The translations under genes were made by a program, and so were the position numbers. From Candidatus Woesearchaeota archaeon (GTDB taxonomy: Archaea > Nanobdellota > Nanobdellia > Woesearchaeales > SKGA01), in assembly GCA_016926395.1 (NCBI GenBank), contig JAFGOT010000017.1:1-43356 (forward strand): a stretch of 43,356 nucleotides of DNA, given 5' to 3'. The notes under the pieces are model-generated. The model was not told the origin of the DNA. It saw only the letters and a program-made list of their open reading frames with translations, and made no database searches. Every line of letters begins with the position of its first letter. Position 1 is the first letter of the stretch. Shown piece after piece: positions 6,093 to 15,137 of this stretch.

Positions 6093-7013
6093 CTATCTAA
6101 ATTTTCTGTTTCTATCTTTTTTAACCTGACAACCACCACTTGGAAGATGTTTAATTATCTCATCAAGATCGACTTTAACAGATTCTTTTTCTTTTAAAAA
6201 ATATGCAATGTGTTTAGCAACAAGACTTGATTTTTCATTACCTTGTTCAATTTCAACAAAAGTCTTACAATGAGCTTTAACAGCATCTAACGGACCTGAT
6301 AAAACCAAGTAAGAGTCGTCAAGGTTTAAAATTCCTATTCCAAAATCCATAACTGGTTGAATATAATTTGTTTCTCCTCTAATCATAAAACTTCCTTTAG
6401 GCATAAACTCTCCAGAATTAGCTTCTTTTGAAACTTGATCAGGTTTGACAAAGAAAACATCGCTAGTTCCTAAACCTGCTTTCCAAGCCCTAGAATGAAC
6501 TGCAGTAAAAGCAGCTGCTTCGAATACTGTTTGAGTTGGAAAACCCCTTGTATCGACAGGATCGCCATCTTGAGAATCATCATCCTCTAACTCATTAACA
6601 GGTTTTGGAATTGGTTTGTAGTCATCGCCCAAAAGCCTCTTTACATCGTCTCGATTGGATTTTATTACAACAAAAGGCGAACCTGCCATGTCAGTGTGAA
6701 AAACTAAATCAGGATTATCAGTATGTTTCTTAATAATTATTTCATTAGTAGTTGCATCACGTCCAGCAATAACTAAATAACCATCGGAACTTATGAACCA
6801 TTTAAATTTTTCAAACCACTGTTTTTTAGAATTATCAATATGTTTAATTAAGGATTCGTGTTTGGAAACAACAACTTCATCTTTCTTCTTTTCAAAAGTT
6901 TCTAGAGTTTTTTTTACTCCAACTACTTTTCTCTTTGCCTTTTTGCCATCTTCAAAATAAAGAGCAGCATTTTCGTCAATTGATTTATTTAGATAAAGAG
7001 TTACTTCAACCAT
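6093..7013 (-). CDS. NFACT-R (Rqc2/FbpA-like) protein lacking the NFACT-N half
   Basis: Archaeal NFACT proteins (Rqc2/RqcH relatives) act in ribosome-associated quality control and are about 650 residues: NFACT-N, HhH, coiled coil, NFACT-R. Here only the end is present. NKSIDENAALYFEDGKKAKRK is the coiled-coil segment, then KWFISSDGYLVIAGRDATTNEII and VFHTDMAGSPFVVIK mark NFACT-R. An acidic insert near 150 and the GDFGIGI-like region near 230 follow. The ATG at 7013 is chosen because a TTTTTTATATG box lies 26 bp upstream; the in-frame ATG at 7037 would sit inside that box. It may be a split or reduced Rqc2, or a stand-alone RNA-binding protein. Confidence 0.8.
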   Translation of the reverse strand: MVEVTLYLNKSIDENAALYFEDGKKAKRKVVGVKKTLETFEKKKDEVVVSKHESLIKHIDNSKKQWFEKFKWFISSDGYLVIAGRDATTNEIIIKKHTDNPDLVFHTDMAGSPFVVIKSNRDDVKRLLGDDYKPIPKPVNELEDDDSQDGDPVDTRGFPTQTVFEAAAFTAVHSRAWKAGLGTSDVFFVKPDQVSKEANSGEFMPKGSFMIRGETNYIQPVMDFGIGILNLDDSYLVLSGPLDAVKAHCKTFVEIEQGNEKSSLVAKHIAYFLKEKESVKVDLDEIIKHLPSGGCQVKKDRNRKFR

Positions 7014-7036
7014 AACAGCATAAGAAATCACAAGCA

Positions 7037-7047
7037 TATAAAAAAGC
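7037..7047 (-). promoter_or_regulatory. TATA box deciding the NFACT-R start
   Basis: The minus strand reads CTTTTTTATAT here. The distance to the ATG at 7013 is the usual 24-28 bp for leaderless archaeal genes. Confidence 0.4.
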
Positions 7048-7055
7048 TACTAATT

Positions 7056-7502
7056 TTAACAAGTTGCTAGAGAAGTCTGACTAAAACCTTCACATTCAAC
7101 CAAGTCACCATCATAATTAACTAAAGGTAAGAAATCTAACTCTATACCCCCTCCACTGTAAATAAAAGGAATACTTCTTTCAAGAGCTTCACCATTAATC
7201 ATAGAAGAATCTTTAACAGCTAATTCTAAATCACCAATCTCACTTGAAGATTTAATTCGAACCGCATTAATACGAGCTTTACCTACATTCTTAACGTTAA
7301 AAGTTAATTTGCCATCAGCATAACAAATGTTTCCATTATTTTGTATTTTAACAGAAGCACAAGCAGTAGCTAAATCTACAGAGTTGTCAACTACGGCATC
7401 CGCACTCCAATTCATAATCATAGCGCCTAAAGCTACAGCGAATGCAATTAGAAGAACTGTCGCAATTAAAGGAGACATTGCTTTTTTTGAGCTGAACAAC
7501 AT
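7056..7502 (-). CDS. Archaeal type IV pilin-like protein (class III signal peptide)
   Basis: The N-terminus SKKAMSPLIATVLLIAFAVALG is the archaeal pilin pattern: a short basic leader, a prepilin-peptidase site next to Ala-Met, then a 20-residue hydrophobic helix used for filament assembly. The remaining 110 residues form a beta-rich extracellular head with cysteines at about 48, 59 and the C-terminus. It is probably a minor pilin or a pseudopilin-type membrane protein. It is a single gene; no pilus ATPase or platform gene is nearby, so the assembly machinery must be elsewhere. A TTTAAATA box lies about 30 bp upstream of the ATG. Confidence 0.8.
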   Translation of the reverse strand: MLFSSKKAMSPLIATVLLIAFAVALGAMIMNWSADAVVDNSVDLATACASVKIQNNGNICYADGKLTFNVKNVGKARINAVRIKSSSEIGDLELAVKDSSMINGEALERSIPFIYSGGGIELDFLPLVNYDGDLVECEGFSQTSLATC

Positions 7503-7575
7503 ATAAGTAAGCTGGATAATCAGAGTATTTAAAGGTTTTGAATAAAATAGATATCATTTAACAGTAGCAAAACAC

Positions 7576-9495
7576 CTAATTCAAAGTCATTGAGCGATGT
7601 AAATTTGAATAAAAAATGTTTGATTCTTTTCTAGCTAGACGTTCAACAATAAGTTGAGGAGTGCTTCTTGCCAGACGACCAATAATAGGATTTCGATCAA
7701 CAACCAAATTCAAATCATTATCCAAACCTTTAGCTTCAATTCCATCAAAACGACAGTTAATAGATGGTGAAAGTTCATTACCCATGTGAGTTACTAAAAC
7801 CATCATAGTTCTTTGTTGAACAGAAAGATGATCTATTATCCCTTCAATAATCTTTGTTGCCACACTTGGTTCAGTAACTGATTCAATTTCATCTGCCAAA
7901 ACTAAACGAGGAGAATTATCATTATTTATTTCCGCAAATTGTTTCAACAAAGTTTCAAAAGCACCAGCATTAAGACTGCCTTTATTTTTAGAAAAATAAT
8001 ACAGCTCTTCAATTATTCCAACTCGTGCTTGCTTTGCAGGAACAAACAAACCCATTTGAGTCAATAATTGAACTTGAGCAAGAAGTTCGAGCAACGTGGT
8101 TTTTCCCCCACTATTAGCGCCGGTTAAAACAGTTATGTTGTCAGTATTGGAATTACCATGTGCAGTACCAATGTAATACTCAACAGGAACCGCATTTGTT
8201 ATATTTAAATTTCTCCCATAAACAAAAGAGAGTCCTTTTTCCGAAATAAAAGGTCGTTCTAAATCATAATCAAAAATAAAATTACCTATCGCTAAAAACA
8301 AATCCAGACCATAAACTTCTTCAACAACAAAAGGCAAATTTTCAATCAATTCCTTGGCAGAGAGGGCAGTTAATTGTTTATGTTTAGTAAAATTTTGTTC
8401 TTGCGAAATCAAAAATTGTTGTTTAATAAGATCTAATTGAGACTCATCAACGGACACATTTCCAATATAATCAACACTGAATAACTCAGAAGTTCCAGAA
8501 CCTAAAATATCAGAAGCAGATTTCATAATTTCTTGTTTCTTTGAACGTATAATTTCTTGAGAAGAAACATCAAGTAAATCAATTAAACTCTTCTTGTTTG
8601 AAATAACACCCATCAAAGTATTTCCAGAAAATGCTGCCTTTGAAATTTGCGATTGAATTAGTTTCTCCAATTCTTTTGCAAGAGAATATATTAAAGGTTC
8701 AATTTCAGAAAATTTTTGTTTTGTTAAAACTGTCGAACTTGGTTTATCAGGAAGAGATTTTAATTTAATTAAAGAATCAAGACTGTAAAGAGAATCAATA
8801 ACCAATTTATTTTCCTCAACTAAATCAGTTATGAATTCAGGAGCAACATCTTCTAGAGAGGGAGTTCCTAGAAGAGTTGTTGCCTGAGGAAGTTGCTCGA
8901 TAAGAGAATTAAAAGAATCATTTTTTCCAGGAATAAAACGTATTTGTTCATAATGATCAATCGACATTATGTCATGTTCAGACTCAATAAAAGTGATATA
9001 AAACTTTTTTGAAAGGATGTTTTTCATATCAGAATAAAGAGAGTCGTCTGCAAAAGCAATAACAACACCATTACGTCTTTTCAAAGAAGAATATTTAACA
9101 TTAGAAATATTTTTAATGAACGTCCTTACAAGTTCAATACTGTCCTTTACAGATTTATAATTGTTGCTTGCAATCTCGGAAATGTTTTGACGCTTTTTTA
9201 TTTCATCAATATTTGTGGTTGGAAAAAATTTTAAGATTAATTCCTTAGCATAATCGGTTGTGATATAACTCTTTATTTTATTAATTATTTGCATCTGTAA
9301 TTCTCTAGCTTTTCGTGTTCTAAAAATATTAACATAATTTTTTGAAAAAATAGTACGAATTATTTTAATTTTGGAATCGTCTTCAATATCTAAATTCAAC
9401 AATAAGTGATAATTTTCATTTTCGAGAATAGTTTTTATTTGAGTAAAATGTTGAGGATAAGATTCTTCAATTTTTTGAAGGAAGTTTTCAACCAT
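7576..9495 (-). CDS. MutS-family ATPase (archaeal MutS-like)
   Basis: 639 residues. The C-terminal ATPase carries Walker A TGANSGGKTTLL (458-469), Walker B LVLADEIE (531-538) followed by TEPSVATKII, and VLVTHMG as the His-loop. This DE-x-E-x2-TEP variant is typical of archaeal MutS-related proteins rather than MutS1 (family recall). The N-terminal 450 residues are helical like the lever and clamp, with no mismatch-recognition Phe-x-Glu motif seen and no Smr domain. It probably acts on branched or recombination DNA rather than in classical mismatch repair, and no mutL is nearby. A TATA-like CTTTTAAAC about 25 bp upstream of the ATG predicts a leaderless mRNA. Confidence 0.82.
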   Translation of the reverse strand: MVENFLQKIEESYPQHFTQIKTILENENYHLLLNLDIEDDSKIKIIRTIFSKNYVNIFRTRKARELQMQIINKIKSYITTDYAKELILKFFPTTNIDEIKKRQNISEIASNNYKSVKDSIELVRTFIKNISNVKYSSLKRRNGVVIAFADDSLYSDMKNILSKKFYITFIESEHDIMSIDHYEQIRFIPGKNDSFNSLIEQLPQATTLLGTPSLEDVAPEFITDLVEENKLVIDSLYSLDSLIKLKSLPDKPSSTVLTKQKFSEIEPLIYSLAKELEKLIQSQISKAAFSGNTLMGVISNKKSLIDLLDVSSQEIIRSKKQEIMKSASDILGSGTSELFSVDYIGNVSVDESQLDLIKQQFLISQEQNFTKHKQLTALSAKELIENLPFVVEEVYGLDLFLAIGNFIFDYDLERPFISEKGLSFVYGRNLNITNAVPVEYYIGTAHGNSNTDNITVLTGANSGGKTTLLELLAQVQLLTQMGLFVPAKQARVGIIEELYYFSKNKGSLNAGAFETLLKQFAEINNDNSPRLVLADEIESVTEPSVATKIIEGIIDHLSVQQRTMMVLVTHMGNELSPSINCRFDGIEAKGLDNDLNLVVDRNPIIGRLARSTPQLIVERLARKESNIFYSNLHRSMTLN

Positions 9496-9554
9496 AAAAA
9501 TTAAAATAATACCAGGAGTTTAAAAGAGCTATGTGTGTTTGTCCAGTGAAGGTG

Positions 9555-10976
9555 CTATTTTTCTAAACGACATAAAGTAACAGTATAACCACAAGAATCG
9601 GTGAAATTCTTAAAACAAGAGCCCTTATCCATAAGAGTTTGAGAATACAAATCATATTTAGAATACATGAAAAGCCAAGCATGAATCTTCTCGTAAATAA
9701 GAAGCTCATCAACATCATCAGTCCAAGGCGCTAGCACCCTAAAATTCCCATAATAACCAAACCAAGGCCAAGCATTAGAAATAATTAAATCACTAGGCAG
9801 AATATGTTCTTTGGCATAATCAATACTCTGTTGCAATGAGGAGTTTGTTTGACAATAAACAACACTTTTTTCATCTTTAAAAAAAACAACTCCATTACTG
9901 ACCAAAGTTAAAATTAAAAAAAGACCAAAAACAAAATATAGCAAATAAAGATAGTTTTTCTCATTAAATAATTTGAGAGAAGAAATATACTCCAAACCAA
10001 TACCAACTAAAAGTAATAGAATAGGAAATAAAGCAATAACGTAACGTTCTAATTTCAAACTTACGAAGAAAAAATAATAAGGAATTAAAACTAAAACAAA
10101 CAAAATTAAAGATTGATAATTTTTAGATGACCGCTCTTTAAACAACTTGATAAAAGAAAAAGGAATAAACAACAATGAAAGTCCAAAAGATACATAGATA
10201 AAAAGCAAGAGAACACTAAGTGGTTGCGTTGCATTATAAGTTGCAATAACCGAATACTGCGCAAAAAAATCCCACATTGGATTGCCATATAGAATAATAT
10301 TTCTAATAGACCAAGGAACTAAGATAGATATGACTCCAAGAGCAAAATATAACAGACGGTTCCATTCTTTGTAACATAATAGTATTACACCTAAGAAAAG
10401 ACACCCACCTGCAGGGAATCGTGTGTTAAAAGCGAATATTGCAGCCATTCCTGAGAAAAACAACAACCAATTGTTCCTTTGTTTATACTTCCAATGATAT
10501 AAAAATAAATACCAAGAAAGTAAAAAAAAGAATATTGAAGGAATATCAGTATAAACCCTAAACGACCAAAACAGAAATAACTTTGAAAAAGCTAAGAAGA
10601 CAAGTAATGAGAAACTGACCCGCCAACGTTTAATATAAAATTTTGAAACTAAATAAAATAAAAACAAAGTTCCTACAGAAAATAAAATTACAACTAGATG
10701 TGCTGAAAAGTCAGAAATACCAAATACAAACCACACAGGAACAATGTATAATTCTAGAAAAGGAAATCTAAAATCTTCATCATAATTAACAGGTTCAAAA
10801 TAACTTTTGGCATTAGCAAGGTAAGCATTTTCATCCCAAAGAAGAGCAGTATCTTTACTGGCTAAAAATACTTGCAAAACTAAAGAGATGAGTAAGACAA
10901 TGAGAACTAAAATTATTTTAGTTTTATTATTCACTTTTGAACACCCATCTAGAGTTAAATAAAAAGTTAATAACAA
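9555..10976 (-). CDS. GT-C glycosyltransferase, ArnT/PMT-like (GT39 type)
   Basis: A polytopic membrane protein with about 10-12 helices. The first lumenal loop has WDENAYLANAKSY, the acidic D-E pair that binds metal and lipid-linked sugar in GT-C enzymes. The C-terminal soluble part (AWPWFGYYGNFRVLAPW onward) faces outside. It probably moves a sugar from a polyprenyl-phosphate donor, which the neighbouring DPM-like enzyme could supply, to a lipid or protein. The upstream ATG lies 50 bp inside the preceding gene; a GTG at 10934, overlapping that gene's stop, is an equally plausible start that gives 459 residues. Same-strand overlap shows an operon with 10927-11994. Confidence 0.8.
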   Translation of the reverse strand: MLLTFYLTLDGCSKVNNKTKIILVLIVLLISLVLQVFLASKDTALLWDENAYLANAKSYFEPVNYDEDFRFPFLELYIVPVWFVFGISDFSAHLVVILFSVGTLFLFYLVSKFYIKRWRVSFSLLVFLAFSKLFLFWSFRVYTDIPSIFFFLLSWYLFLYHWKYKQRNNWLLFFSGMAAIFAFNTRFPAGGCLFLGVILLCYKEWNRLLYFALGVISILVPWSIRNIILYGNPMWDFFAQYSVIATYNATQPLSVLLLFIYVSFGLSLLFIPFSFIKLFKERSSKNYQSLILFVLVLIPYYFFFVSLKLERYVIALFPILLLLVGIGLEYISSLKLFNEKNYLYLLYFVFGLFLILTLVSNGVVFFKDEKSVVYCQTNSSLQQSIDYAKEHILPSDLIISNAWPWFGYYGNFRVLAPWTDDVDELLIYEKIHAWLFMYSKYDLYSQTLMDKGSCFKNFTDSCGYTVTLCRLEK

Positions 10977-11994
10977 AACCTAACAAAATACCAACTGCTT
11001 GAGCAATTAAATACCACATGGAAGTGTAAGTAGTAAATAGCCACACTACAACGAGAGTTATTAATAAAGAGATTAAGGAGATAAAATTAAACCTTAAAAA
11101 ACGAGAGAACAAAGATGAAGAAATACTTCTTTTTGTAAAAGTCCAGAAATTATTTAATAAAAAATTATGAATAATAGAAACCTCAACAGCAATTGCTGAG
11201 GATAAAAGAACAGGTAAATGAACAATATCAACCGATAAAAACATAACAAGCAGATTTACAATAGTCCCTAAAAAACCAACAATAGCAAATGTTAATAATT
11301 CTTTGTTTGAAGATATAAAAAATTTCATTAACATCAAAATATATTCAAATATAACTTTAAAACCGAGCTTACTCTCACCAGCAGTTCGAGTTCTAAAAAC
11401 ATAAGGCACTTCTTTAATTTTTAACTTTCTTTTGGAGGCAAGAATTATGGCAAGCAGAATCTTATAACCTTTAACATCCAAATTTAGTTTGTTAAATAAA
11501 GATTTTTTTAATCCAAAGAAACCCGCCATAGGGTCATTTATTTTATTTTTTCCCATAAAAGGGTAAGCCAAGTAAGAAGCGCAACGACTAACAAAAATTC
11601 TTGTTTTCGACCAAGAACCAACACCTCCCCCAGAAACATATCTACTACCCACAACCAAATCATTCTTTTTTAGTTCCAAAAACATTTTTGGAATAATAGA
11701 AGGATCATGCTGACCATCAGCATCCAAAACAAATAAATAATCACCTTTAGCCTTGGAAAAACCTTCAATTACTGCTTGAGATAAACCTTTCTCACTCATA
11801 CGACGAATAACACGAACATTCTTTTCTGAGGAATAAGTATCCTTAATTAATTTCCAAGTTTCATCAGGAGAATTATCATCACACACAATAATTTCAAAAG
11901 ACAATTTAGCTTTATTAAGAACAAAAATTATTTCATCAATAGTCCTACAGATAGACTCACGCTCATTATATGATGGAAGGATTATTGATAACAC
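10927..11994 (-). CDS. Polyprenyl-phosphate mannose/glucose synthase (DPM1-like GT2) with GtrA-like membrane tail
   Basis: Residues 1-225 are a GT2 domain: LPSYNERESI, CDDNSPDETW, LDADGQHDP (DxD metal site) and the NDPMAGFFG acceptor region of dolichol-phosphate mannose synthases. Residues 230-355 form four helices of the GtrA type, the arrangement known from Pyrococcus DPMS. The product would be polyprenyl-phosphate-sugar, used outside by GT-C enzymes such as the downstream neighbour. The start is GTG, with a TATA box about 26 bp upstream (12013-12027), predicting a leaderless transcript. Donor sugar cannot be decided from sequence. Confidence 0.88.
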   Translation of the reverse strand: MLSIILPSYNERESICRTIDEIIFVLNKAKLSFEIIVCDDNSPDETWKLIKDTYSSEKNVRVIRRMSEKGLSQAVIEGFSKAKGDYLFVLDADGQHDPSIIPKMFLELKKNDLVVGSRYVSGGGVGSWSKTRIFVSRCASYLAYPFMGKNKINDPMAGFFGLKKSLFNKLNLDVKGYKILLAIILASKRKLKIKEVPYVFRTRTAGESKLGFKVIFEYILMLMKFFISSNKELLTFAIVGFLGTIVNLLVMFLSVDIVHLPVLLSSAIAVEVSIIHNFLLNNFWTFTKRSISSSLFSRFLRFNFISLISLLITLVVVWLFTTYTSMWYLIAQAVGILLGFVINFLFNSRWVFKSE

Positions 11995-12012
11995 AAAGAT
12001 ATATATTTGAAA

Positions 12013-12027
12013 ATATATTTATAAATA
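12013..12027 (-). promoter_or_regulatory. TATA box for the DPM-like/GT-C operon
   Basis: The minus strand reads AATATTTATAAATAT, about 26 bp before the GTG start at 11994. Confidence 0.6.
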
Positions 12028-12080
12028 TTTGCATACAACATATGAAAAAAATTAAGAATACAAAAAAACAAAATAAAAAT

Positions 12081-12785
12081 CTAATTTGAACAAATATTCA
12101 AATCAGAGTTGTTTTCACAAACAGAAGTCATTATTTCTTCACGACTTTGGATACCACAAACAGGATTTTTATCATTTATAACCAAACAAGGATAATTTGA
12201 TAAGTTATAGTATTTAGCCAAAATATCAATAGACTTAACATCCAAATCAGTGTCTAAAGAGAATACAGCCAATTCACGGTCTTCATTTAATTTATCATCA
12301 TCCAAAGTGATATCTCTTAAAATAAATGATTGATCATCACACTTAGAACAATTATCTCTATCAGCATAGAAATAAAGGATTCTTTGTTTTGATAAATCGC
12401 AAGTCTCAACAACATTGCTTAGAACCAAATAGTATAAAACTTCATTTTCATTAAAATGTATTTTTTGTTCTTGATAATAATCACTTTTTTTGAATTCTTC
12501 AGAAGCAGAACTAAATTTTTCCAAATCAGAACCAAGGTCCCAAAGATTACCATCTAAATCTTTAAGTTTTTCTTTAAATGCAAGACATGCTAAATCCTTA
12601 TCATGAGAATCAGCGAGTAAAGAAATTGTTTGCATTTCACTAAAATCTCTATTGATTTGCGAGAATGTTCCTTCTACAGAAACTTCACGTTCTTGATTCA
12701 AAACAGAACCAAGAAGAAAAATTGCTGCAAAAAGTGTTAGTGTAATAGCCAACGAAGCCACAAGTAATCGATATTTTATCTCCAT
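12081..12785 (-). CDS. Membrane-anchored thioredoxin-like protein (CSKC)
   Basis: One N-terminal helix (about 6-28) anchors a soluble domain outside the cell. ILYFYADRDNCSKCD (136-150) is a thioredoxin beta strand followed by the CxxC pair at 146 and 149. LSNYPCLVIND supplies the cis-proline region. Additional cysteines at about 67, 129, 210, 225 and 234 could form disulfides. The N-terminal 110 residues are helical and unlike known Dsb proteins. The gene overlaps the end of the preceding GT2 gene by 10 bp and is probably its operon partner. It may act as an oxidoreductase for envelope proteins, which fits the cysteine-bearing pilin at 7056-7502. Confidence 0.7.
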   Translation of the reverse strand: MEIKYRLLVASLAITLTLFAAIFLLGSVLNQEREVSVEGTFSQINRDFSEMQTISLLADSHDKDLACLAFKEKLKDLDGNLWDLGSDLEKFSSASEEFKKSDYYQEQKIHFNENEVLYYLVLSNVVETCDLSKQRILYFYADRDNCSKCDDQSFILRDITLDDDKLNEDRELAVFSLDTDLDVKSIDILAKYYNLSNYPCLVINDKNPVCGIQSREEIMTSVCENNSDLNICSN

Positions 12786-14029
12786 GATATCTTCCCTTTT
12801 TTAATTATAGTTGATATTACAGCTCCCCACCAGTAAATCTGGTAGAAGATGTAAAAGAAAGGAAACAACATTATTCCAATTGGGTTATCGCTAAGTTTCC
12901 TCTTTGAATTTAATAGACCTAATAAAATAAATAAAATAACCATCACAAACATAGTCATTCCAAGAAAATTTACTCTACCAAAAAATAGCGGATTAAACTC
13001 AAAAGTCCAATGTTCAAAAAAGTTAAAACCAGTTTGACTAAAGAAAATTATATTCTTAATTATTTTATGTAACAGCAGACCTGCAGATAAAACAAACATA
13101 CCCATAGATAAGAAAATTATGAACATGTTAAAAGGAATAAAAAAACTAAACAAACCATGCTCTTTTTTTAATAACATTTTTCTGTGCTGAAACATAGTTA
13201 AAATAGAACCAGAATACCAACGTCGCCTTTGATAATAAGAACCTTTGAAAGTGTCAGGCATTGTCGCAAAAACCCTAGCATGCATGGTGTTCTTAATATA
13301 ATAACCCTCTTTGTATATTCTAAATGCAATCTCATGATCTTCAGTAATATTATTTGGATCAAACCCTCCAATCTTTTTCATCAGGTCAGCTCTATAAATA
13401 GAGAAAGGACCAGGAGTTACCCAAACAACTTTTGCAAATGAAAATATTTTAAGAAGTAAAGAAAGACCTAAATTAAATTCTACTGCAATAACTTTGTTAA
13501 GCCAAGTTTTTTTATTAGCAACTTCAACAGCAACAGTTATAGCACCAGCTTCAGGATCTTGAAATTCAGGAATAACTTTTTCAAAAATTCCAGGTTCTAC
13601 TTCAGTATCGGCATCCATGCAAGCAATAAATTCTCCCTTACATGCTTCGATACCTTGATTAAGTCTTGCAGCCTTACCTTTATTATCTTTGTTATCAATA
13701 AATCTAAAACGATTATCACCTTTTTCTTTAATCTTCTTTAGATACTTAGTAATTATTTTAGAAGTTTTATCAGTGCTACCATCATTGATGAAAATAAACT
13801 CAACATTTTGATATGTTACTTTATGTAAAGACTTAATTGTATCAGCAACAGTATCTTGTTCGTTCCAAGCAGGAATAATAAGTGAGCAAAAAGGATTATA
13901 ATTAGGATCTTTTTCTGGTTTTTCAAATAGGCTATGTTTGAATACTACGATTGAAAGCACGATGTAAATCATGTAAAACGTTACTATGAACCACATAAAA
14001 TACATAAACGCATTGTACGCCACTATCAT
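12776..14029 (-). CDS. Processive GT2 membrane glycosyltransferase (PgaC/hyaluronan-synthase-like)
   Basis: An N-terminal helix precedes a GT2 domain with IPAWNEQDTV, INDGSTDKT, the DxD-type MDADTEV, a TEDHE catalytic region and YYQRRRWYSGS (Q-x2-RW), the signature of processive beta-glycosyltransferases. Three to four C-terminal helices form the export channel region. It likely polymerises or extends an extracellular or lipid-linked glycan. A TATTTAAAG box about 33-45 bp upstream suggests its own promoter, with the thioredoxin-like gene following in the same mRNA. Sugar specificity is unknown. Confidence 0.85.
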   Translation of the reverse strand: MIVAYNAFMYFMWFIVTFYMIYIVLSIVVFKHSLFEKPEKDPNYNPFCSLIIPAWNEQDTVADTIKSLHKVTYQNVEFIFINDGSTDKTSKIITKYLKKIKEKGDNRFRFIDNKDNKGKAARLNQGIEACKGEFIACMDADTEVEPGIFEKVIPEFQDPEAGAITVAVEVANKKTWLNKVIAVEFNLGLSLLLKIFSFAKVVWVTPGPFSIYRADLMKKIGGFDPNNITEDHEIAFRIYKEGYYIKNTMHARVFATMPDTFKGSYYQRRRWYSGSILTMFQHRKMLLKKEHGLFSFFIPFNMFIIFLSMGMFVLSAGLLLHKIIKNIIFFSQTGFNFFEHWTFEFNPLFFGRVNFLGMTMFVMVILFILLGLLNSKRKLSDNPIGIMLFPFFYIFYQIYWWGAVISTIIKKGKISWR

Positions 14030-14133
14030 TTGTCTAACCCTAAGGGAAGAAAAGAGTAAATTGGGCTTTAAATAGGTATCTAAAGATAATTTGTTTTATT
14101 TAAAAAGGATACAAAAATTGACAAAAATTGCAA

Positions 14134-14958
14134 TTATTTCCACATAGAAAGAGATTCTTCTTCAATATGATGCAAAGTCCCAGGAATAATAATACTATGA
14201 AGAGGAGCTCCGAAATCCACGTTCAATAATTCTTCAATAGGGGCTGCAACGATTTTAAAATCATCATGACCTAAACGAGCAACACCAATAGCAAAATCAT
14301 CTTTTAAAATAACACCTTCTTTCTTTTCATCTTCAATATGAATTAATACTTCAAGACCTTGTTTTACAGTCATATATCTTGGTGGCATGGTTTTTGGAAC
14401 GTAATTTGGATCTCGAGCAGATTTAAGAAGTTCTTCCTTACTAGGTTCTGCAACTTTAATATCAAGTAAGCAAAGAGTGTGAAGGCCTAAAGATTTGTTT
14501 TGTTTAATCACATCATAAGGAGTGCTTGGGTACCAATCATCATCTGGAAAAACAATACTAGTAGTTTTACCATATTTGTAAAGCTCTAAACCAACAATAC
14601 CAACAGCATTTAATACGGAGACATTAAAAATTGGAACTACTTTGACGTCTTCTTCTTTAGCTCTCAACATAAGATCGCTGTGCGTGGTAGCACCAAAAAT
14701 ATCACCAACAACAAGTAAAGCAACATTTTTTTCTTTAGCAGGATTGATAAGTTTCTCTTCAGCCTCTTTTTCAACTAAATCACGAGAAGCGACAATAACT
14801 TCTTTACCATAAAGAGATTCAAGTTTATTTTTGTCCACGCCCAAAATTGAAGTATAATGTTCTAAATAAATGTAATCACAAGACTTAACAGCTTCTAAAC
14901 CTTTAAGAGTGATATCTTTCTCGTCAGCAAGCCCAATTCCAATTAAGTAAAGAGTCAT
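14134..14958 (-). CDS. dphB: Diphthine synthase
   Basis: SAM-dependent methyltransferase that methylates the modified histidine of EF-2 in diphthamide synthesis. It matches from end to end: MTLYLIGIGLADEKDITLKG, YLEHYTSIL, VGDIFGATTHSDL and YKYGKTTSIVFP. Length 274 is normal (about 265). A TATA box 26 bp upstream predicts a leaderless mRNA. Intact dphB beside a truncated dph2 (1930-2196) is odd, because DphB needs the product of Dph2. Either a complete Dph2 is elsewhere or the pathway is being lost. Confidence 0.93.
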   Translation of the reverse strand: MTLYLIGIGLADEKDITLKGLEAVKSCDYIYLEHYTSILGVDKNKLESLYGKEVIVASRDLVEKEAEEKLINPAKEKNVALLVVGDIFGATTHSDLMLRAKEEDVKVVPIFNVSVLNAVGIVGLELYKYGKTTSIVFPDDDWYPSTPYDVIKQNKSLGLHTLCLLDIKVAEPSKEELLKSARDPNYVPKTMPPRYMTVKQGLEVLIHIEDEKKEGVILKDDFAIGVARLGHDDFKIVAAPIEELLNVDFGAPLHSIIIPGTLHHIEEESLSMWK

Positions 14959-14978
14959 GTAATAACAAAAAGGAGGAT

Positions 14979-14993
14979 TTGTTTATAAAAGTT
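14979..14993 (-). promoter_or_regulatory. TATA box for dphB
   Basis: The minus strand reads AACTTTTATAAACAA, about 28 bp before the ATG at 14958. Confidence 0.6.
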
Positions 14994-15083
14994 AAGAAAT
15001 AATTAGTTAATCAAACTTCATAATAAGAATTAAAAAAATAAAAAGAAGGTAAAAATCTATTTACCTAAACTTTTTTGGAACAA

Positions 15084-15102
15084 CAATAATCAAAGATTAT
15101 TG
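15084..15102. repeat. CAATAATC/GATTATTG palindrome, copy 4
   Basis: CAATAATCAAAGATTATTG is identical base for base to 4448-4466. It sits just beyond the 3' end of the coiled-coil gene, beside a second hairpin. Confidence 0.7.
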
Positions 15103-15105
15103 AGC

Positions 15106-15137
15106 TTCAAAAGATCACTTTCCAAGTGACTTTTGAA
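15106..15137 (-). terminator. Hairpin spanning the stop codon of the coiled-coil gene
   Basis: TTCAAAAG (15106-15113) pairs with CTTTTGAA (15130-15137), and ATCACTT pairs with AAGTGA inside. The TGA stop (15115-15117) lies in the stem. Together with the adjacent palindrome it probably marks the mRNA 3' end. Confidence 0.45.
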
